A DNA stretch of 64,000 nucleotides from Aphrophora alni (GCA_963513935.1 OY740772.1:101699340-101763339), one strand, 5' to 3'; shown: positions 13,451 through 27,565, counted from the first letter of the stretch. Numbers and translations: made by a program. Notes: generated from the letters alone by a model not told the origin.

Positions 13451-16400
13451 CGGGAGGGGGGTGGCGAGACGGATCGAACAGTTTTATAATAAAAAAGTGA
13501 GCCGTTACGGGATGCCTTGCAGATGTAAAACATGAAAATTGTGTAAAATAAAAAATGGTATTTACATCGAAAAATAATGAAAATAAGCACATGTACACAT
13601 TTTTGTAAATAAAACTATTAATATATTTAAAAGGGAAAAAAATACAATTAAATTTACCCAAAAAATACAAAATATTTGTGCTATAGCCAAAATCATAACC
13701 TAATAAACATTATAGGTCTAAATGCATTGATTATCCAATATGGAAGGATAGTTTCTAAGTATAATATTATTATAAATAATCAATTAATAGTAATAAATAA
13801 AACTTCGCTTTGAAAATAAAAAAAAAACAATAACATTAACTTAAAAACCTACATATTTTTAGATAAAGAATAAATAAAATTCCACATTTAAATCAAACAT
13901 TGAAACTTACTCCGCACCATCTAAAAACAATTCTGCAAACATACGTGTGTTAATATATAGTAATGAATATATATTTTGATAATAAATGATGCAAAATACA
14001 GTTGAAGATATTAGAAATATTCTTATCTTCTGTTTTATACGGAAAGTTTTGATTGCAATACGTTACTCTGATATTCCTCTTAGAAGTTTTTGTCAAATTG
14101 CAGAGATATATTTGTGAAATGGTTAAACTTTAAACGGAGGTGTAATTTGTCAAGTGGGTCATTTATCCTCAAACTTGAATCTGTAGTTAACTTATCCCGC
14201 ATCCCCAAGACTGACAATGGTACAGTCACGTATTTTTATACAAGGAAATATATTGGATAAAAATCATTAAACAAACTTGAAAATGATATTACAAGTTTTT
14301 GGTCCACGTGTGTTTTTCTATTCGCATTAGTTAAAGTAATTTAATTATAACTTTCTTATGTTGAATTTTATTACATTACCAAATTTTATGCATAATATCC
14401 GCTTAATAATTTCGTAACAATTTTAATCAAAGAGCCAATTAAGAACAGTATATATTATATATATTTATTTATTTAATTATTTATATTTGAGGAAAGGTAT
14501 TATATAATCACGATTCACTAGGGAAGGTATATAGCTGTTATTTGAGGGAAAATTTCCTTTTTGCGCCATAAAGAGTTTATTTTAAGGGTTTCTCAAAAAT
14601 GTAAGTCTCATGGCGTACCTTTTAAAAAGTCTTGGTCTAATTGAAAAATAATCTCTCAAACTACAAATCTCTGTCTTACTTCAATCAATATTGGTGGTCG
14701 GTCAAATATTCAAAAAATCTAGCTAACTTTACGGGAAATAAAATAATAACAAGACAAAATTATTATAGCAAATATTTTATTGTTACTTTATTCAGGTTTT
14801 ATCCAGGAAGTTGCATTTCCTCAAAAAATTTTCAGCACTCAACCAATAATACCAAAATAAATTTTATATATTATATTTACTATGGTACTTTAAAATGTTA
14901 ATTTTGAAAGAAAATTCAACTTGAAGTAATTCAACAACCTGATTAATCGTGAATGAAATATCTGTAAAGTTTTTTTTGTAATAATTTTGTCAACTTATTG
15001 TTTTTCTTAAATATTTTTTAAGTATTTAACAGCCCAATATTTTTGAATTGGTTAAGATTGTTGTATCTATTTAGAGCAATTATTTCTACTAAGGAAAATA
15101 ATGAAAAAAAGGCAATACTTGATTTACTTTACAATAGAAACATTTCAGTGGCCCCCATAAACTCTCATATAAGGATGGCGTAAATGAAAAAAATATTAAT
15201 TAAAAAAAAAAAATCTTTCTACTTTTTATAGTTTAATATTTATTTATTCGTTCAGAGACTAATAACACTCTGTATATCTCATATGCAAAACATTTCTAAA
15301 TAAATGTTATTATGTTTACTATGTGTAGGCCTACATCTTGGTACGTTTCTTCCTGGAGTGTGTAAATTGTTTGGACAAGTTACGTTTACTTAAAAAGAGT
15401 TTTATAGCCTTTCCTTCTCCTATAGATCATGTATTCCATTAATTCGTTCACCATCTCTCTCGCACATTTAATTTAGATTTTTATAGAGGTTTAGGACTCA
15501 GTAGTATCGGAGGTAATAAAACTTCAGCCTGAATAATTGGTCGTTAAAGTTACTTTATTTCAATATTAATAAAACGCTTAACTGTTTTATTATAAGTTGG
15601 CACTGTTAAGGCAAAGCGTCCCTACTGGAGATAAAACTAACATTTACGTATAATTTTTTTACCTAAATATAAGTAATGTTTATATAACTAAGATATTTTC
15701 ACATATTATGGGGGAAAATATATTATGCAAATTTCTATAAATGCTTTGAATTGAAATTATTTATAGAATGACGTAACTTAAAAATGAAACCAGAAAGACA
15801 TGAAACATTAAATAAATCTTAATTAAAGTTCGTTATTTTACAATGACGGTCATTAAAAATTTTAATTATTCAATAAAGAAAAAGGGTGTGAGAGCTTTAG
15901 ACAGAAGATTAATTGAATTATATTGTTTTGGAGTTTAAATCAAAGGGATGGGTCTTGATTCATTTGATTTATAATATCACAGGTCCTTGTAAAAAGAACA
16001 TTCGGTTATTAAATTATTAATCAAACAGTTCAGTAATTATAAATGTATATTTATTTAATGTAGTTCATTTGTTACACAAATTCTGGGTATGGTGTAACAA
16101 ATAACTTGTGCCTTTCTGATAAAAATGTTATATTCTTGGAAAACGATCATCATTTCTTGTAGAAAACACTTATATATTTAACTCTGAAGGAATAATTTTG
16201 AAACATTTATTGTATTTAATCCTAGACGAAATATACCTCTACTTTATTCGGACTTTAATCATTATGATTGCATATAAAAATTATTACAGGAACGATATTT
16301 TCTAGAGTATGAATCAACAAACATTTTCAAGTAATAAATTATGGGATGTGTAATGAGCTAACATAACCTAGTAGCCTATAAATATTTTAAAATAAAACTC

Positions 16401-17112
16401 GAATTGGTAAAATAAGAATAAAGCTAGAACTAAAGCTGAACATGAACAGTAAAAAACTTAACTATAAAAACAAACATAATCAAGAATAAATAAAAAATTA
16501 CATAAGTACCCAGCACAAGAAATAATATCAACACAAATTAAAACTGAGAACACTAAATAAATGGTATATTTATAGATCTTTATTCCGTCAAAGATTCGTG
16601 GACGTCTACCATCCAGTAAAAGCATATCCACCACCAAATCCAAATTTTCGAAGCATATCATGAATGATGATCCCACATACAGTGGCAAAACACCAACAAG
16701 GAAATCCTGCATTTCTGTGATAAAGGAGAAAAAATGAACACTTTGAAGGCCTACCAAATCTAGAGTAACTCCAAGAGGAACAAAAGAAACATATTGAATG
16801 ATAAAACGCAGTTTCAATCTAACATAATTTTTGATCTAATAGATTAAATACCCTACCCACAGCTACCAAATCAACAATTTAATTGAGCTGACATTCAGAC
16901 AGACAATATGAAAATGAACGGTCAATCACTGTGTCGAAAAATGAGTATATAATTATAAATTTATTTTTTACTACGTTTAAACGTAATTTGTAAATGTGTG
17001 AGTATTTAAATTATTTTAACATATTGTAATGTGATAAGTGTTCTACCTGACAAATAGGGGAAACATCTCTAAACTTTAATCGTGTATACAAGATTTATCA
17101 GGCAAGTGAAAG

Positions 17113-17126
<14 letters not shown>

Positions 17127-17181
<55 letters not shown>
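17127..17181. repeat. (TA)n microsatellite
   Basis: Uninterrupted TA run, about 340 bp before a second one at 17519. Confidence 0.95.
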
Positions 17182-17190
<9 letters not shown>

Positions 17191-17516
17191 AGTAAGGTTA
17201 CATCAACATAAATAAATAAATGGCATTTATTGACATCGGTGTGGTTACCTAATAGTTTTTATCAAGTTGGCAATCTTTTCCAAAATCTCAAAAGTTTAGG
17301 TTGTTGTCTTGTGATTACTCGTGCTGTATAGATAAAATTCTGAAAAGTAAAATGTATGTTACATCTCAAAGTTTGAAATTAATAAATGTTTGAGATATAA
17401 TAACACAAGTATTTTTGTATTAGAGAGAAATATCTATAGTCTACTGTTTCATCGTAAATGGAAACCAAATGACATTCTACGTCTTATAAATGGTGTAAAA
17501 AATAAATGTAATAGGG

Positions 17517-17518
<2 letters not shown>

Positions 17519-17571
<53 letters not shown>
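17519..17571. repeat. (TA)n microsatellite
   Basis: Uninterrupted TA run. It generates the YIYIYI part of a 95-codon spurious frame. Confidence 0.95.
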
Positions 17572-17574
<3 letters not shown>

Positions 17575-20500
17575 ATTATTATTTTTTATTTTTTTTATGC
17601 AAACTTACAAATTATTGCAAATGACATATTCATTTCATTTTTTTCATCTAATGTTTATAGGAATTTTAGAAAATTAATGTTTACATATGATAACAAAAAA
17701 CGAAAAACAAAGTTCATAAAATAATTTATGATTAATAACGGCATCATTAACGGACATCATTGCCATATAAAAAAGGAAAGAACCAAAACAAAGACCACCA
17801 TCGATTGAATACTCTGTAACATCAGGACCGGAAGGCAACAGAAGTAGATCAATGTAGACGTGATAGGAGAGAAGATAGAAAACTATCTAACATAATACTA
17901 TATGAAAAATGAGTAGATCTGATACAGCTCATATAAATGCTATTACCAATTTGATTGCATGAAAACCTATATCCATGAATATTACATTTGTATTTTTTCA
18001 TCAAATTTCCGTTGGTATAGCAATATATTATGTTTACATTCAAAACAACATTCATAAAATAACGATTTATTTTTTTTTGTTTTTTAAATATTTTTTACTG
18101 TTAACACGTTATTGACCAAAGGTAATAATGATGGCTTCTATCAATTAAACAAAGCCGCGTGCTGTAAGGTAGTTAACATAGTCACTATTATAGTTGTTTA
18201 AAAATTGGAAAGTATACATTTATTACAATATATATGCATATTCAGGTTACTAAAAAAACTACTGAACTATTAAGATAAAATACCATGGTTAGTAGAAATA
18301 CACCAAAAGCTAAAAGGAATCGGAGTAGGGGAAGAAGAAGAGGATGTTAGAAACTGTTTCGAAGATTATCAGTTTGATAACATCAAAGAAATTATTTGAT
18401 GGCAAATGAAACTGAATAAAAAATACGGTCATTTAGAAAGAGGAAAGGCAAAGATAAAGGCAAAATAGAATGAGTTCTAGCCAAATAAATAAATTGAGAT
18501 TTTGTTATCTCCGTCTATAGTGTGCTGAAACGAATTATATAAATATTGTAAATATTACTACTTTCTATTGCTGTATTTTATTAAACAAATATATTAAATA
18601 TCTGCTGCATTATTTGCGATGAAACTTTTTTTTTTTTATTATAAAAAATGTAATGATATAAATTCCAATTAATAAAACTTCTATTTTAACAAAGAAAAAA
18701 ATGTAATTATGACCTTCATGGAAAACAAACTACTTGAATAAGTTAAAATTAAGTAAACCATTTGATTCTAATGCATCTGAATATATATTGACATCTCAAA
18801 ACACAATAAAAGCTAAATTAGAAGACACAGTGTTATAACTATAATAAAGTTAAATTAACATTTCGCACATCTGGTTGGTTTTATTTATTTATACTTGATG
18901 TAAAATGTGAAGAAGATTTAAATAACTGAAATTATTGTCAATACCAATGTGTACTGCAACAAAATATAACATTTTCATTGTAAGCTTTATTACTTTGACA
19001 CGCTAAAAACAACAATTTTAACCACAATACCGATTATTATTCATGAGTAAATCACAATAATTTAAATAATTCCACTATGAAAATGTCGGGTGAAGTTGTT
19101 AAAGTTATAGCCCAGAGGAATATTATAGAAATCAATATATGTTGATTTGTACAGTATAGTCCGATAAGGTTAATTTAAAATTATGTTTTTATTATATTGT
19201 TTTATTACTATTTAATATTGGCATTTTTAATAAAAAATATATGCATTTCGTTCAAATTCTGGTACAGTGTTAAAAGTAATGGCCTAAATACCTATGCAAG
19301 TCGCGTGAAAAAATATACTGAGATTTAAGAATAATTGACAAAAGTAGCAATATGAATAATGATAGTCGTTACTGTAAGCTAGATATTAATCAAAAAAGAT
19401 TCACGCTTGCTTGTGATAAAAGAGAATAAGTAGAGGTCTTACTTTAAATATATTTTTTTCAGAGAGATCGTCCATGATTCATTTTAACTTTTTGAATGAC
19501 AACAACTGAAAAGTGGTTTGGATTTTTTTAATATTTTACATTGCAGTAAGACAGAAACCTTTAGTTTGTGCAGTTATTTTTCTATTAAACTTTTTTTTTG
19601 AAATACGATTTCAATCGATGGAGTTTCACATTTAAACATTTTGATGTCCTCTTCAAAAATAATATTTGGTGGAGGGGGTTGAGTTTACCTAATAATGCAA
19701 AAATAAGTTAATTTTAAGGCATAAACCATTTGTAACATTTGAACTTTCTATTTTAAAATTACCTAACCGTCCAAAGGACTTTTTTGAAAGCTAGTATATA
19801 TTAATACGTTAAATGGTACCCTTACTAATCGTGACAGTAGTAATATTTCGATGCATAGTTACGCCTATTTCCTGCCATTTGTCTTATTTCAATTCCTTCA
19901 TCCTGTGAAACTTTTGTATCAAACATTTCTACTACACCATAAAATGAGTTTTATGTTTCTAACTTTTTACAATTCAATATCTGCTTCAGTTTTTAGATAT
20001 ACCATGTATTTCGTTTTCTGAATTTTTATTACGAGAATTTTATTATATATTATTTTTAATGTCGTTCAATTATCAATAATTAACATCGTTTATGAAAAGT
20101 AAAGTTTAAAGTATTTGATGATATACGTATAATAATTCAAATATCTCCCATTTTTGACAAAATACCGAGCCGTGAACGAGATTTTACTAGCATGGAAATT
20201 GAGTTTTGATTACATATCCCTAATTATTCTGGATTCCGACAAAAGTAGAATTAAATTAAAAAAACTTTGACCAAAATCATTTAAAGTTATAATTTATTCA
20301 AACACAATTTACTTCAAGGACCTATTTTACACAAGCAGACAAGTTTAGGCCTTAATTTAAAATGTTTTTAAATTGAATGTAGGTGACAATGATTTATTAT
20401 TTATTTATTTTATTTTTTCATTTTTGACTGATTATTAAAGAACTGATATTTCTGATAATTTTGTTTTGTTTTTATTTGGTTTTAGAGATGGTTCACTGAG

Positions 20501-20710
20501 AAAGTTTGTGTTATGTTTTTGTACAGTTTATTAAACCTGTTTTCCAGTACACATAATCGAATTAGTCAATAACCTTTGCTGCACTTTATAATAAGAAATA
20601 TAATAAATACAAATTTGTAAAATTAACATAGTCAGAAACTTATATAATTATTATATTCCCCTTCATTAGAGTACAATATCGATAACATGGGGAAGTAAAT
20701 ACACTCCAAA

Positions 20711-20861
20711 TTGATTAGTACAAGGCACAATTATAATAGGCTCGGAATTACCATGATAAATTGGCGAGGAGGCAAGTTTAATGGATTGTTATTTGAACCG
20801 CCCAACGTTGAGAACACTTCATTAGCAGTAAGTTACAATTTATTCTCCTTCCTTAAAACAG
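20711..20861 (+). repeat. Dispersed repeat, forward copy (inverted partner at 25542)
   Basis: About 150 bp matching 25542-25692 on the opposite strand. Landmarks: TTGATTAG, GGAATTACCAT / TGAATTACCAT, GGATTGTTATTTGA, CCGCCCAAC, TTCATTAGCA and CCTTCCTTAAAACAG / CTTTCCTTTAAAACAG. An open frame of 65 codons covers it, but the partner copy has stops in that frame, which argues against a coding role. Confidence 0.7.
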
Positions 20862-21814
20862 TCTTACTCTTTATTCTTGTACACATTTTATTCTTTTATT
20901 ATTTTTAGGAGATAACTAAGTTTTATAAAAATATATCTATCAAAAGAAGCTTTCAAAATAACCGAAACACTATTCTAAATTGTAACACATACATTTAAAG
21001 AAAAATTATATCCTATCTTTTGTAAACATATCAGCACTATTTTTGAAAGAATTTATCACAAATCGTCAACAATTCTAAAACTAAAAAAAAAATAATATTC
21101 TGATAATAGTACATAAATGTAAATGCAATGTTTGTGATATACATTTATCGATTAATACAAAGAGGACTTTTAAAGCAAGCAAGTAAATTTTACCAACGTG
21201 CAGGAACATAAATGCAAACAATTCCACATAAGCGGAAGATCCAATAAACAACCATCATAGTTAGACCAATATACAATAAGTATTACATAAAATTAACATC
21301 GCCCTCAAAATGTTACCATGGAAGAATTTGAAATTTGACTAAAAAATCGAGCCCCACAACATATTAAATGAAAACAATAATTAAATATTTGAATATAAAC
21401 CTAGTGTTTGTGTAACAAATCTTACCACTTACCAAAGTACATAAAAAATAGGTAAAACAGCAGTTCACTAATATTAACCCACTCGGCAATAAGCAACCTT
21501 AGAGCTGTGTGTTCTTTTATTACAGTGATTTGACATGATCAGTATATGTGTTAAAAATTCTTGTCTTTTATATATTTATATCTGTGATGCGTAACATATA
21601 ATATAAATAACTCCTTGACTGTTTTATATGGATATATAATAAACTTAGAAATGGGTTGTTTGTAACTAGAAACGAGAATATTTTATAAAAACTCAAAATT
21701 CTCATCCATATCAAATAACTCTATATTTGTAATATACTTCATTTAGAGATTAAAATCAAAACACCTAACACTCAACACCTTAACATTTATTTATTAAGTA
21801 CATTATAAACATAA

Positions 21815-21905
21815 CGTTGCGACTCAACCTCTGAAGATGGTAAATATGTTACTAAAATGTATATAAAGAAATAAATCTTGTATTATTGAATTGTGGAAAT
21901 AGGTG
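21815..21905 (+). repeat. Retroelement 3'-end-like fragment
   Basis: ACGTTGCGACTCAACCTCTG, then AAGATGG, then ATGTATATAAAGAAATAAAT. The arrangement (ACGTTGCGAC, CTCTGAAGATGG, an AAATAAAT tail) recalls 3' ends of arthropod retroelements. Family not identified. Confidence 0.3.
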
Positions 21906-22199
21906 TTTTATTTTAATCTTTAATTTTTCAGCAGTGTTCTCGAGTGCTCATAATTCAGTATATTTAATTTTGAGAAAAATTATTTAAGATTTAAATAATA
22001 AAATTTGTTCCCCATTTCCATCGATTTGGTCGTAATAAATTGTTAAATACCATGTGATTACGATTTTTCTAAAAACTGTCACAAATTCCTGTCATTGTTG
22101 TTTCAAGGGCATATTTTCAATGTATTTTAAGTCACCAAAACAGTTTTATACATCACATCTTTTTTAAAAACTATGATAGATTTAACTACAGTATCTCTA

Positions 22200-22235
22200 A
22201 ATAGAGAGTATATAATTACTTATATACTCTCTATT
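22200..22235. repeat. Perfect 16-bp inverted repeat with 4-nt loop
   Basis: AATAGAGAGTATATAA (22200-22215), loop TTAC, then its exact complement (22220-22235). It is followed by (TA)-rich sequence. No gene on either side that it could terminate. Confidence 0.95.
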
Positions 22236-22349
22236 ATATATAGTATATTACTTATATGGAATACGCATAAAATATGCACAGTTGAAGATATTTACCTTAA
22301 AGTAGACTAGAGTAAGAATGTTTGTAGGAAGGAGAAAATTAAAAACTTA

Positions 22350-23205
22350 AAATAATGTAAGGAGAGAAAAGAGGGAATTCTTTCGTCTTCTGTTTAATGT
22401 GGCACTGTATCATGCAATCTAAAGAACTGTTTGAGGGTTCACATTTTCCAGAGCATTAGACAACAATATTAGCTTATGCTGATGGCGTTGTCCTCGTAAC
22501 AACAAAAGTGACTATTCATTCCAGAAACTAGAAAAAATGTTATAAAAAATTGCTCTAAACTCTATACGAATGGAAAGCAAAAGAAAATGTAGGTTTCCGA
22601 AAGGAGTGTAGTATTGATATATATTATGACCCCTTTAAACTTCAAGTATTTCCAGGCTTTAAATGTCTTGGATTTAACCTCAACAGTTAAACTGAGAAGT
22701 CCAAAAGGATAACTAATAGAATTATGAGTAGTAATACATATTATACGCATCCTAAACCTACAGGGTAAAACTACTTAATAAAGGGACAAAACTTTGGATG
22801 TACAAAACTTTAATTTCCCTTGTGGTTACATCCATAGTGAAAACATGAACGTTTTAACTTGTAACATTAATGCACTAAGAGTGTTTTAGATAATATTATT
22901 AAGGAAAATTCATAGCCCTGTGACGGAGAGATATCTGGATATAGCATCAACAGGGAGATCGAGGGAGAGAGTGTGCGAGTTTTGAAATCGCTGAGATTGA
23001 AAATGTTAGGTTGTGTTACTCAAATGGAGAATGAGAGAATGGTGAAATAAAAACTGCAAGCTGGAATACCAAGAAGGCAATGACTGCAAGAAGCTGAGGG
23101 TGATGAGGACCAGGAATTAGAGACGGGTGCTTTGGATACATTATGGGGTCGACGTACCCTAATGGAGGCCAAGGCTTTCCATAAAGTATATATAGTCTTG
23201 GAGGA
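22350..23205 (+). pseudogene. Decayed non-LTR retrotransposon reverse transcriptase
   Basis: Pieces of an insect endonuclease/reverse-transcriptase polyprotein occur in the right order but scattered over frames. LLFNVALYHAI (22385-22420) corresponds to the block before the active site. LAYADGVVLVTT (about 22470-22505) is the YADD motif with the second Asp changed to Gly. GFKCLGFNLNS follows, then SNTYYTH, MYKTLISLVVTS (22798-22835) and, near the 3' end, MENERMVK (23021-23045) and a MEAKAFHKV-like end (about 23165). There are many stops and shifts. It is inactive by both the active-site change and the frame breaks. It is a different lineage from the jockey fragments at 50 and 57.7 kb. Confidence 0.7.
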
Positions 23206-23939
23206 TAAGGTAATTTCTTAGAAAAATCTTCCTTAAAAGAAAGAATTAATTAACTGTGTTTCGAGATTATCGCAATGGTACCGTACCTCTGTTTAAGATA
23301 GGAATACGAAACTTACAGGTAGTTCTTGTGATATTCTAATTAATTCTGACATGTGACATACTGTACGTATTCTTGTAAATAATATTAACAAAATTAAATG
23401 CAATGTCCAGGAGCTTAAAGACGCTCACTCCGTTAAAAAGACCAGGTCGAATTAATTAGATATGTAAAATTGTTAAATTATTTGTTAGTATATTATAAAT
23501 AATAACGTGCTATTTAAAATGGAATTTAAATCCTTAGTCAGTTTGAAATAAACTTGACGTAATGATAATAAACTACGCGAATTAGTTTGAGTCTTCTAAA
23601 CGGTTTCACTCCAAACATTCATTCTCGTAAAAGTGATTCGAAAGTAAATAAATAAATATTGTTTTCAAATTTGTATTGTCTATTGTAATAGAACAACAAA
23701 ATATATTATAAATGTAAACGTAATTAATATTGAGGATTATCCAGTGAAGTAATAACCAATTTAGTTGGACATTTACTAACCACAAAAATTACATATAACT
23801 GTATTTAAACTATAGGAATTTTTTTTTAATTCTAAACTGATGAAATTCAATATAATTGCTTTACGGTCTTTATACTATGTATTTATTAAATTTTTATCCT
23901 ACAAATTTTATTTGTATTACAACTTATCATAGTGTTGTA

Positions 23940-24108
23940 AATCTTTCGAGTAAAGGACATTACTAAAAGCAAAGTGCACGAATAGAGCGTCTTGTACTTT
24001 ATTAACAGCTGACAGCCTGGGGCGGTGTCAGAAGTATTTCTTTGTTTTGCTCTTTTCTTTAATGTACTTGAAGTGTAAACTTAGGATGTTAAAAGGTTTT
24101 ACCATTTT
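23940..24108 (+). repeat. Low-copy dispersed repeat, copy 1 (pair with 31890)
   Basis: Well conserved with 31890-32065 in the same orientation. Landmarks: CTTGTACTTTATTAA, AGCTGACA, GGGGCG, TTGCTCTTTTCTTTAATG and AAGTGTAAACTT. Non-coding; family not recognised. Confidence 0.75.
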
Positions 24109-25261
24109 TAATACTGCAACTCCACTTAAGATATATTTAACAGTATTGTGTGTATTTTCTGTTTAATATTGAAAATTTATTCTCTTTCAGAAAACAAATT
24201 ATACTGTCCAAAATGACAATAAAAAAATGAAATCGAGTTCTCATTTTTGGCAAAACAATTGCCGTGAACGAACCTTTCCCAGTTTGTTAATCAGACCTTT
24301 AGTGTATATCCCTGAATTAACCTCAATTTAGCAGAATGACGTGTCGTCCAAACGCATCTTGTGCTCGTTTATGTTTGAAATGTTTACGATTTTCCCACTT
24401 AGTGATAAGTGTTTGTATTTTGGATGTGTTTAGTTGTGTTTATATTACATTGATGATTCACACAATCACCAAAAACTGCTGTAAGATTATTGTAAGATAT
24501 ACATAAACAAAGCATTATTTGGCGTATGGAATACTTAAAGTTAAAAACTTCAAAACCTACATTTTATTAAGTGCGAAAAATTGTTATATTTAAAGCGATG
24601 AAATTAACTCTCCTTTAAATCCATTTGTAATATATGTTACGAAATAAGAAGTGATTTAAACTAAGAATTTCATTACGAGTGTTAATGGAAATAAATAATA
24701 AAACCCAGTCAATGTTGATGTTTCACATAGTAAAAAAGAAACAGAAAACCTTGTATGACATATTATTTTAACAAATGTGCTATTTTGTAGATTCTCTACC
24801 GCAATAAATTTTCCATGATAGAACAATTTACCGTTCAGAAGTGAAAATAGATTCTCGATAATGTATAAATAGATATTTTAATCAAGATTTCTCTAAATAC
24901 AAAACAACATACCTTTTGAATAGAAGATGCATTGTCTTTGAACATTTTTAGGGGTTTACTGACACGTAAAATAAATTTTCACCTAATATGCTCGGTAATT
25001 TGAGTTTGTTTTATTAACGTAAACTGAAGGAGGTCTATTGTTATAAAGGATTTAATTTTTACTTAGGAAATATTAGATAAATCGTACTTTAAATAAAGAT
25101 TTTGTTAAACAAACGTGTTTCAAAAAAAAAATATTATCACAATCATACCTCACTATTTATTACCTCTTTATAGGCTGGAAAGATGAAGCAATGTCTCCTA
25201 TTGAGATTGGAAACCTTTTTTTTTAAGAGTGAAATGTCAGAAAATATGAACGGGAGTGATC

Positions 25262-25330
25262 TTTTCCAAAAGTATATGAAAAAAAGAGTAGCGTGGTCCC
25301 TCAAGGTTGCAAAGCTCTAAAAGTGAAAAA
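25262..25330 (-). repeat. SINE-like fragment (copy c, body only)
   Basis: The plus-strand text TCCCTCAAGGTTGCAAAGCTC parallels TCCTTCAGGATTGCAAAACTC of copy a at 4970-4990. Only the body segment is recognisable. Confidence 0.4.
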
Positions 25331-25541
25331 TATAACTTCTTTTAAATTAAAAAAAACCTACGGTCATAAAATGATTTAGAGTTATGCATATTTTCGTTCG
25401 TACATATGTAATTTAAATTGTAGTATAATATGCATGGCTGTGTGAATAAGCTTTTTAAATGGATCATATATCATTTTACGTGTAGTTTATTTAACGATAT
25501 TAAATAGCTAAAACTATAACTTACAGGGAGAAATATTGAGT

Positions 25542-25692
25542 CTGTTTTAAAGGAAAGGGAATAATTTGTAACTTATTGCTAATGAACCGTTCTTAATGTT
25601 GGGCGGGTCAAATAACAATCTATTAAAGTTGGCTTCTTAACCATTTATAATGGTAATTCAGAGCCCATTGTACGTGTACCTCCTAATCATTT
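25542..25692 (-). repeat. Dispersed repeat, inverted copy (partner at 20711)
   Basis: Inverted counterpart of 20711-20861, 4.7 kb away. Similarity stops abruptly at both edges, as expected of a short element. No TIR or target duplication could be fixed by eye. Confidence 0.7.
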
Positions 25693-27439
25693 AAGGTTTA
25701 TATTTCTAATTTAAATTTCACTCTATCTTATAGATGGATAACGTGATCAGAATTAAAAACTGTTTCACAACATTAAATTTACTGAAATGAACGTTATCAA
25801 ACTGAGTGCAGTGGTGATTGACAGATTGGGAGTTATGTAATGGAGAGTTCATTGATTATTTTTTTAATTAATTATAATCTCTATTCCTGCTAGGATGTAA
25901 TTAATTTGTGTACATTCGTCTACATTTCGTAACATTGTCTTACCTGCTAGTGATGCGTCATTTTCAATAGATAGGTACCTAAAGCTAATGATTGTTTAAT
26001 TAGCTGTTGAAGATGGAGTTCATCCAAAAATTATTAGCAATAGTTAAGAAAACACCAGGGTTGCAGTAATAGAATCTGTTTTAAATATCAAATATTTTGA
26101 TTTGTTATTATTTGTATATTGTATTCTTCCTAAACATTTTATTTTTATATTCATACATTCTCTTTATTGAAGTTTTTTTTTTAAATAGTTGTTTGTATAA
26201 CTACAATCGAAAGTTGAGTATAAATAATAGTTAGAAGACAATATATTTAAGGTTGTTATATTTTTTCCCGATAAATTTATGTGTGTTTAATCGTTAAGAA
26301 AATAGTGTTTTCTTCTGTTGTTTGTTATTGTTGTTAAGGATATATACTTTATTTTCATTCTGGAATAAACTATTTATTTCGATCATTTACATAAATTGTT
26401 TTATACAATTTATTCCTAATGGACATTATTATTATTTTAACGGTTAAATTTGTTTAAATAATCATGTGTCATGTCCCTTATTATTACTATCTGATTAAAT
26501 GTAGTATAAATAATGATTGGTAAAATAAACTCTGCCGAGGCTTTCGCGAAATACAAGTTGTTCTTTTTTAAAATGCAGTATGTCGTCTGTCAAATACTCT
26601 ACGATGCTCGTGTTTAAACACAAAGCACAAACATATAATCGTAAGACTTAACAGAAAGTTCATATTTTAAAACCTATACTGTAGCCTATTCTATAATGAA
26701 AAGTGGGTGGAATTTCGAATGGAATTTTGTGTTTACTGACAGCATGATGTCGAAAGGGGTACAATTCAGAGGAAGAATAAAGATTTCTGATTATTATACC
26801 TATTCGCGAAACACGTTTATAAATAAATGTGAGATGTATTACCAAAACTTTAAAAATATATAACGAGCTAAAATTAAAAAAAAAAAGTACTGTTAAGGGA
26901 TTGATCCTGCTAAAATATTTGTATAATAAAACTAAATTCATAACTTTATAATACTATTATATTCTTTAATATCAATATTTAATGTTAGTATAACAACATA
27001 GGTATGACAATAAAAAAAATAACTAAAAGTGTTATTTTGGAATGTCAGTGTAAGAACATATAATACAAGTTAATATTTAAGTAAAGAACAAGTACGTCCC
27101 GTCTGTAAACCTTTACCAAACATTTGTTTAGCGGTACAAAGTTTAACAGTTAATATAACTTTGAAACTGCAAGCTTAGGAAGCCACAACAATTTGTCAGT
27201 GTTAACTTACTAGTCTAGGAATTTAACGTTAATATACTCAAAAAAGTTCCATGAATAAAACTAGCAGCAACAAATTTTCCGATTACCTTTCCATCCTCGT
27301 ACGTATTATAGGTGTAACGAATGAATGTTAGGTTTAAAAAAACAAAACGTTTACAATTTATTTATAGAACATATTGTTTTTCTTTTCTTTATTTGCTCTT
27401 TATTTTACGTCCGTTAGATTAATGAGACAGATTAATCGG

Positions 27440-27565
27440 TAAGATATGGATAAAAACTAACTAAATCAACCAGGCTAAAACCTAGCTAATCTTAGATTGT
27501 TTACTAATCCCAACTGTGGTGAGATGAACACGCTATCTGCCGAGTAAGCTACGCCACTCACGCAT
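27440..27565 (-). repeat. SINE-like element, tRNA-derived head (copy b)
   Basis: On the minus strand TGGCGTAGCTTACTCGG (27556-27540) fits a pol III A box (TRGCNNAGY...GG). TTCATCTCACCACAG follows, corresponding to the decayed B box of copy a. It does not fold into an intact tRNA by eye. It lies just beside the mariner-like element starting at 27614. Confidence 0.5.

Larger units (their letters stand above)
1..20710. other. Gene-free AT-rich sequence, left part
   Basis: Apart from the repeats listed separately (compound microsatellite, long inverted repeat, SINE-like copy a, the 7-9.7 kb repeats, TA arrays, 23-bp tandem repeat, 13.3-kb fragment), I see only AT-rich non-coding DNA. A C9 run lies near 1808. 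Open frames here are short, low in complexity and without homology I can recognise, including the longest (119 codons, minus, 16458-16817). Confidence 0.6.

Noticed and set aside
16458..16817. Longest plain open frame outside the gene (119 codons, minus strand)
   Set aside because: Hydrophobic, AT-driven composition, no recognisable domain, no splice or promoter context. Likely chance.
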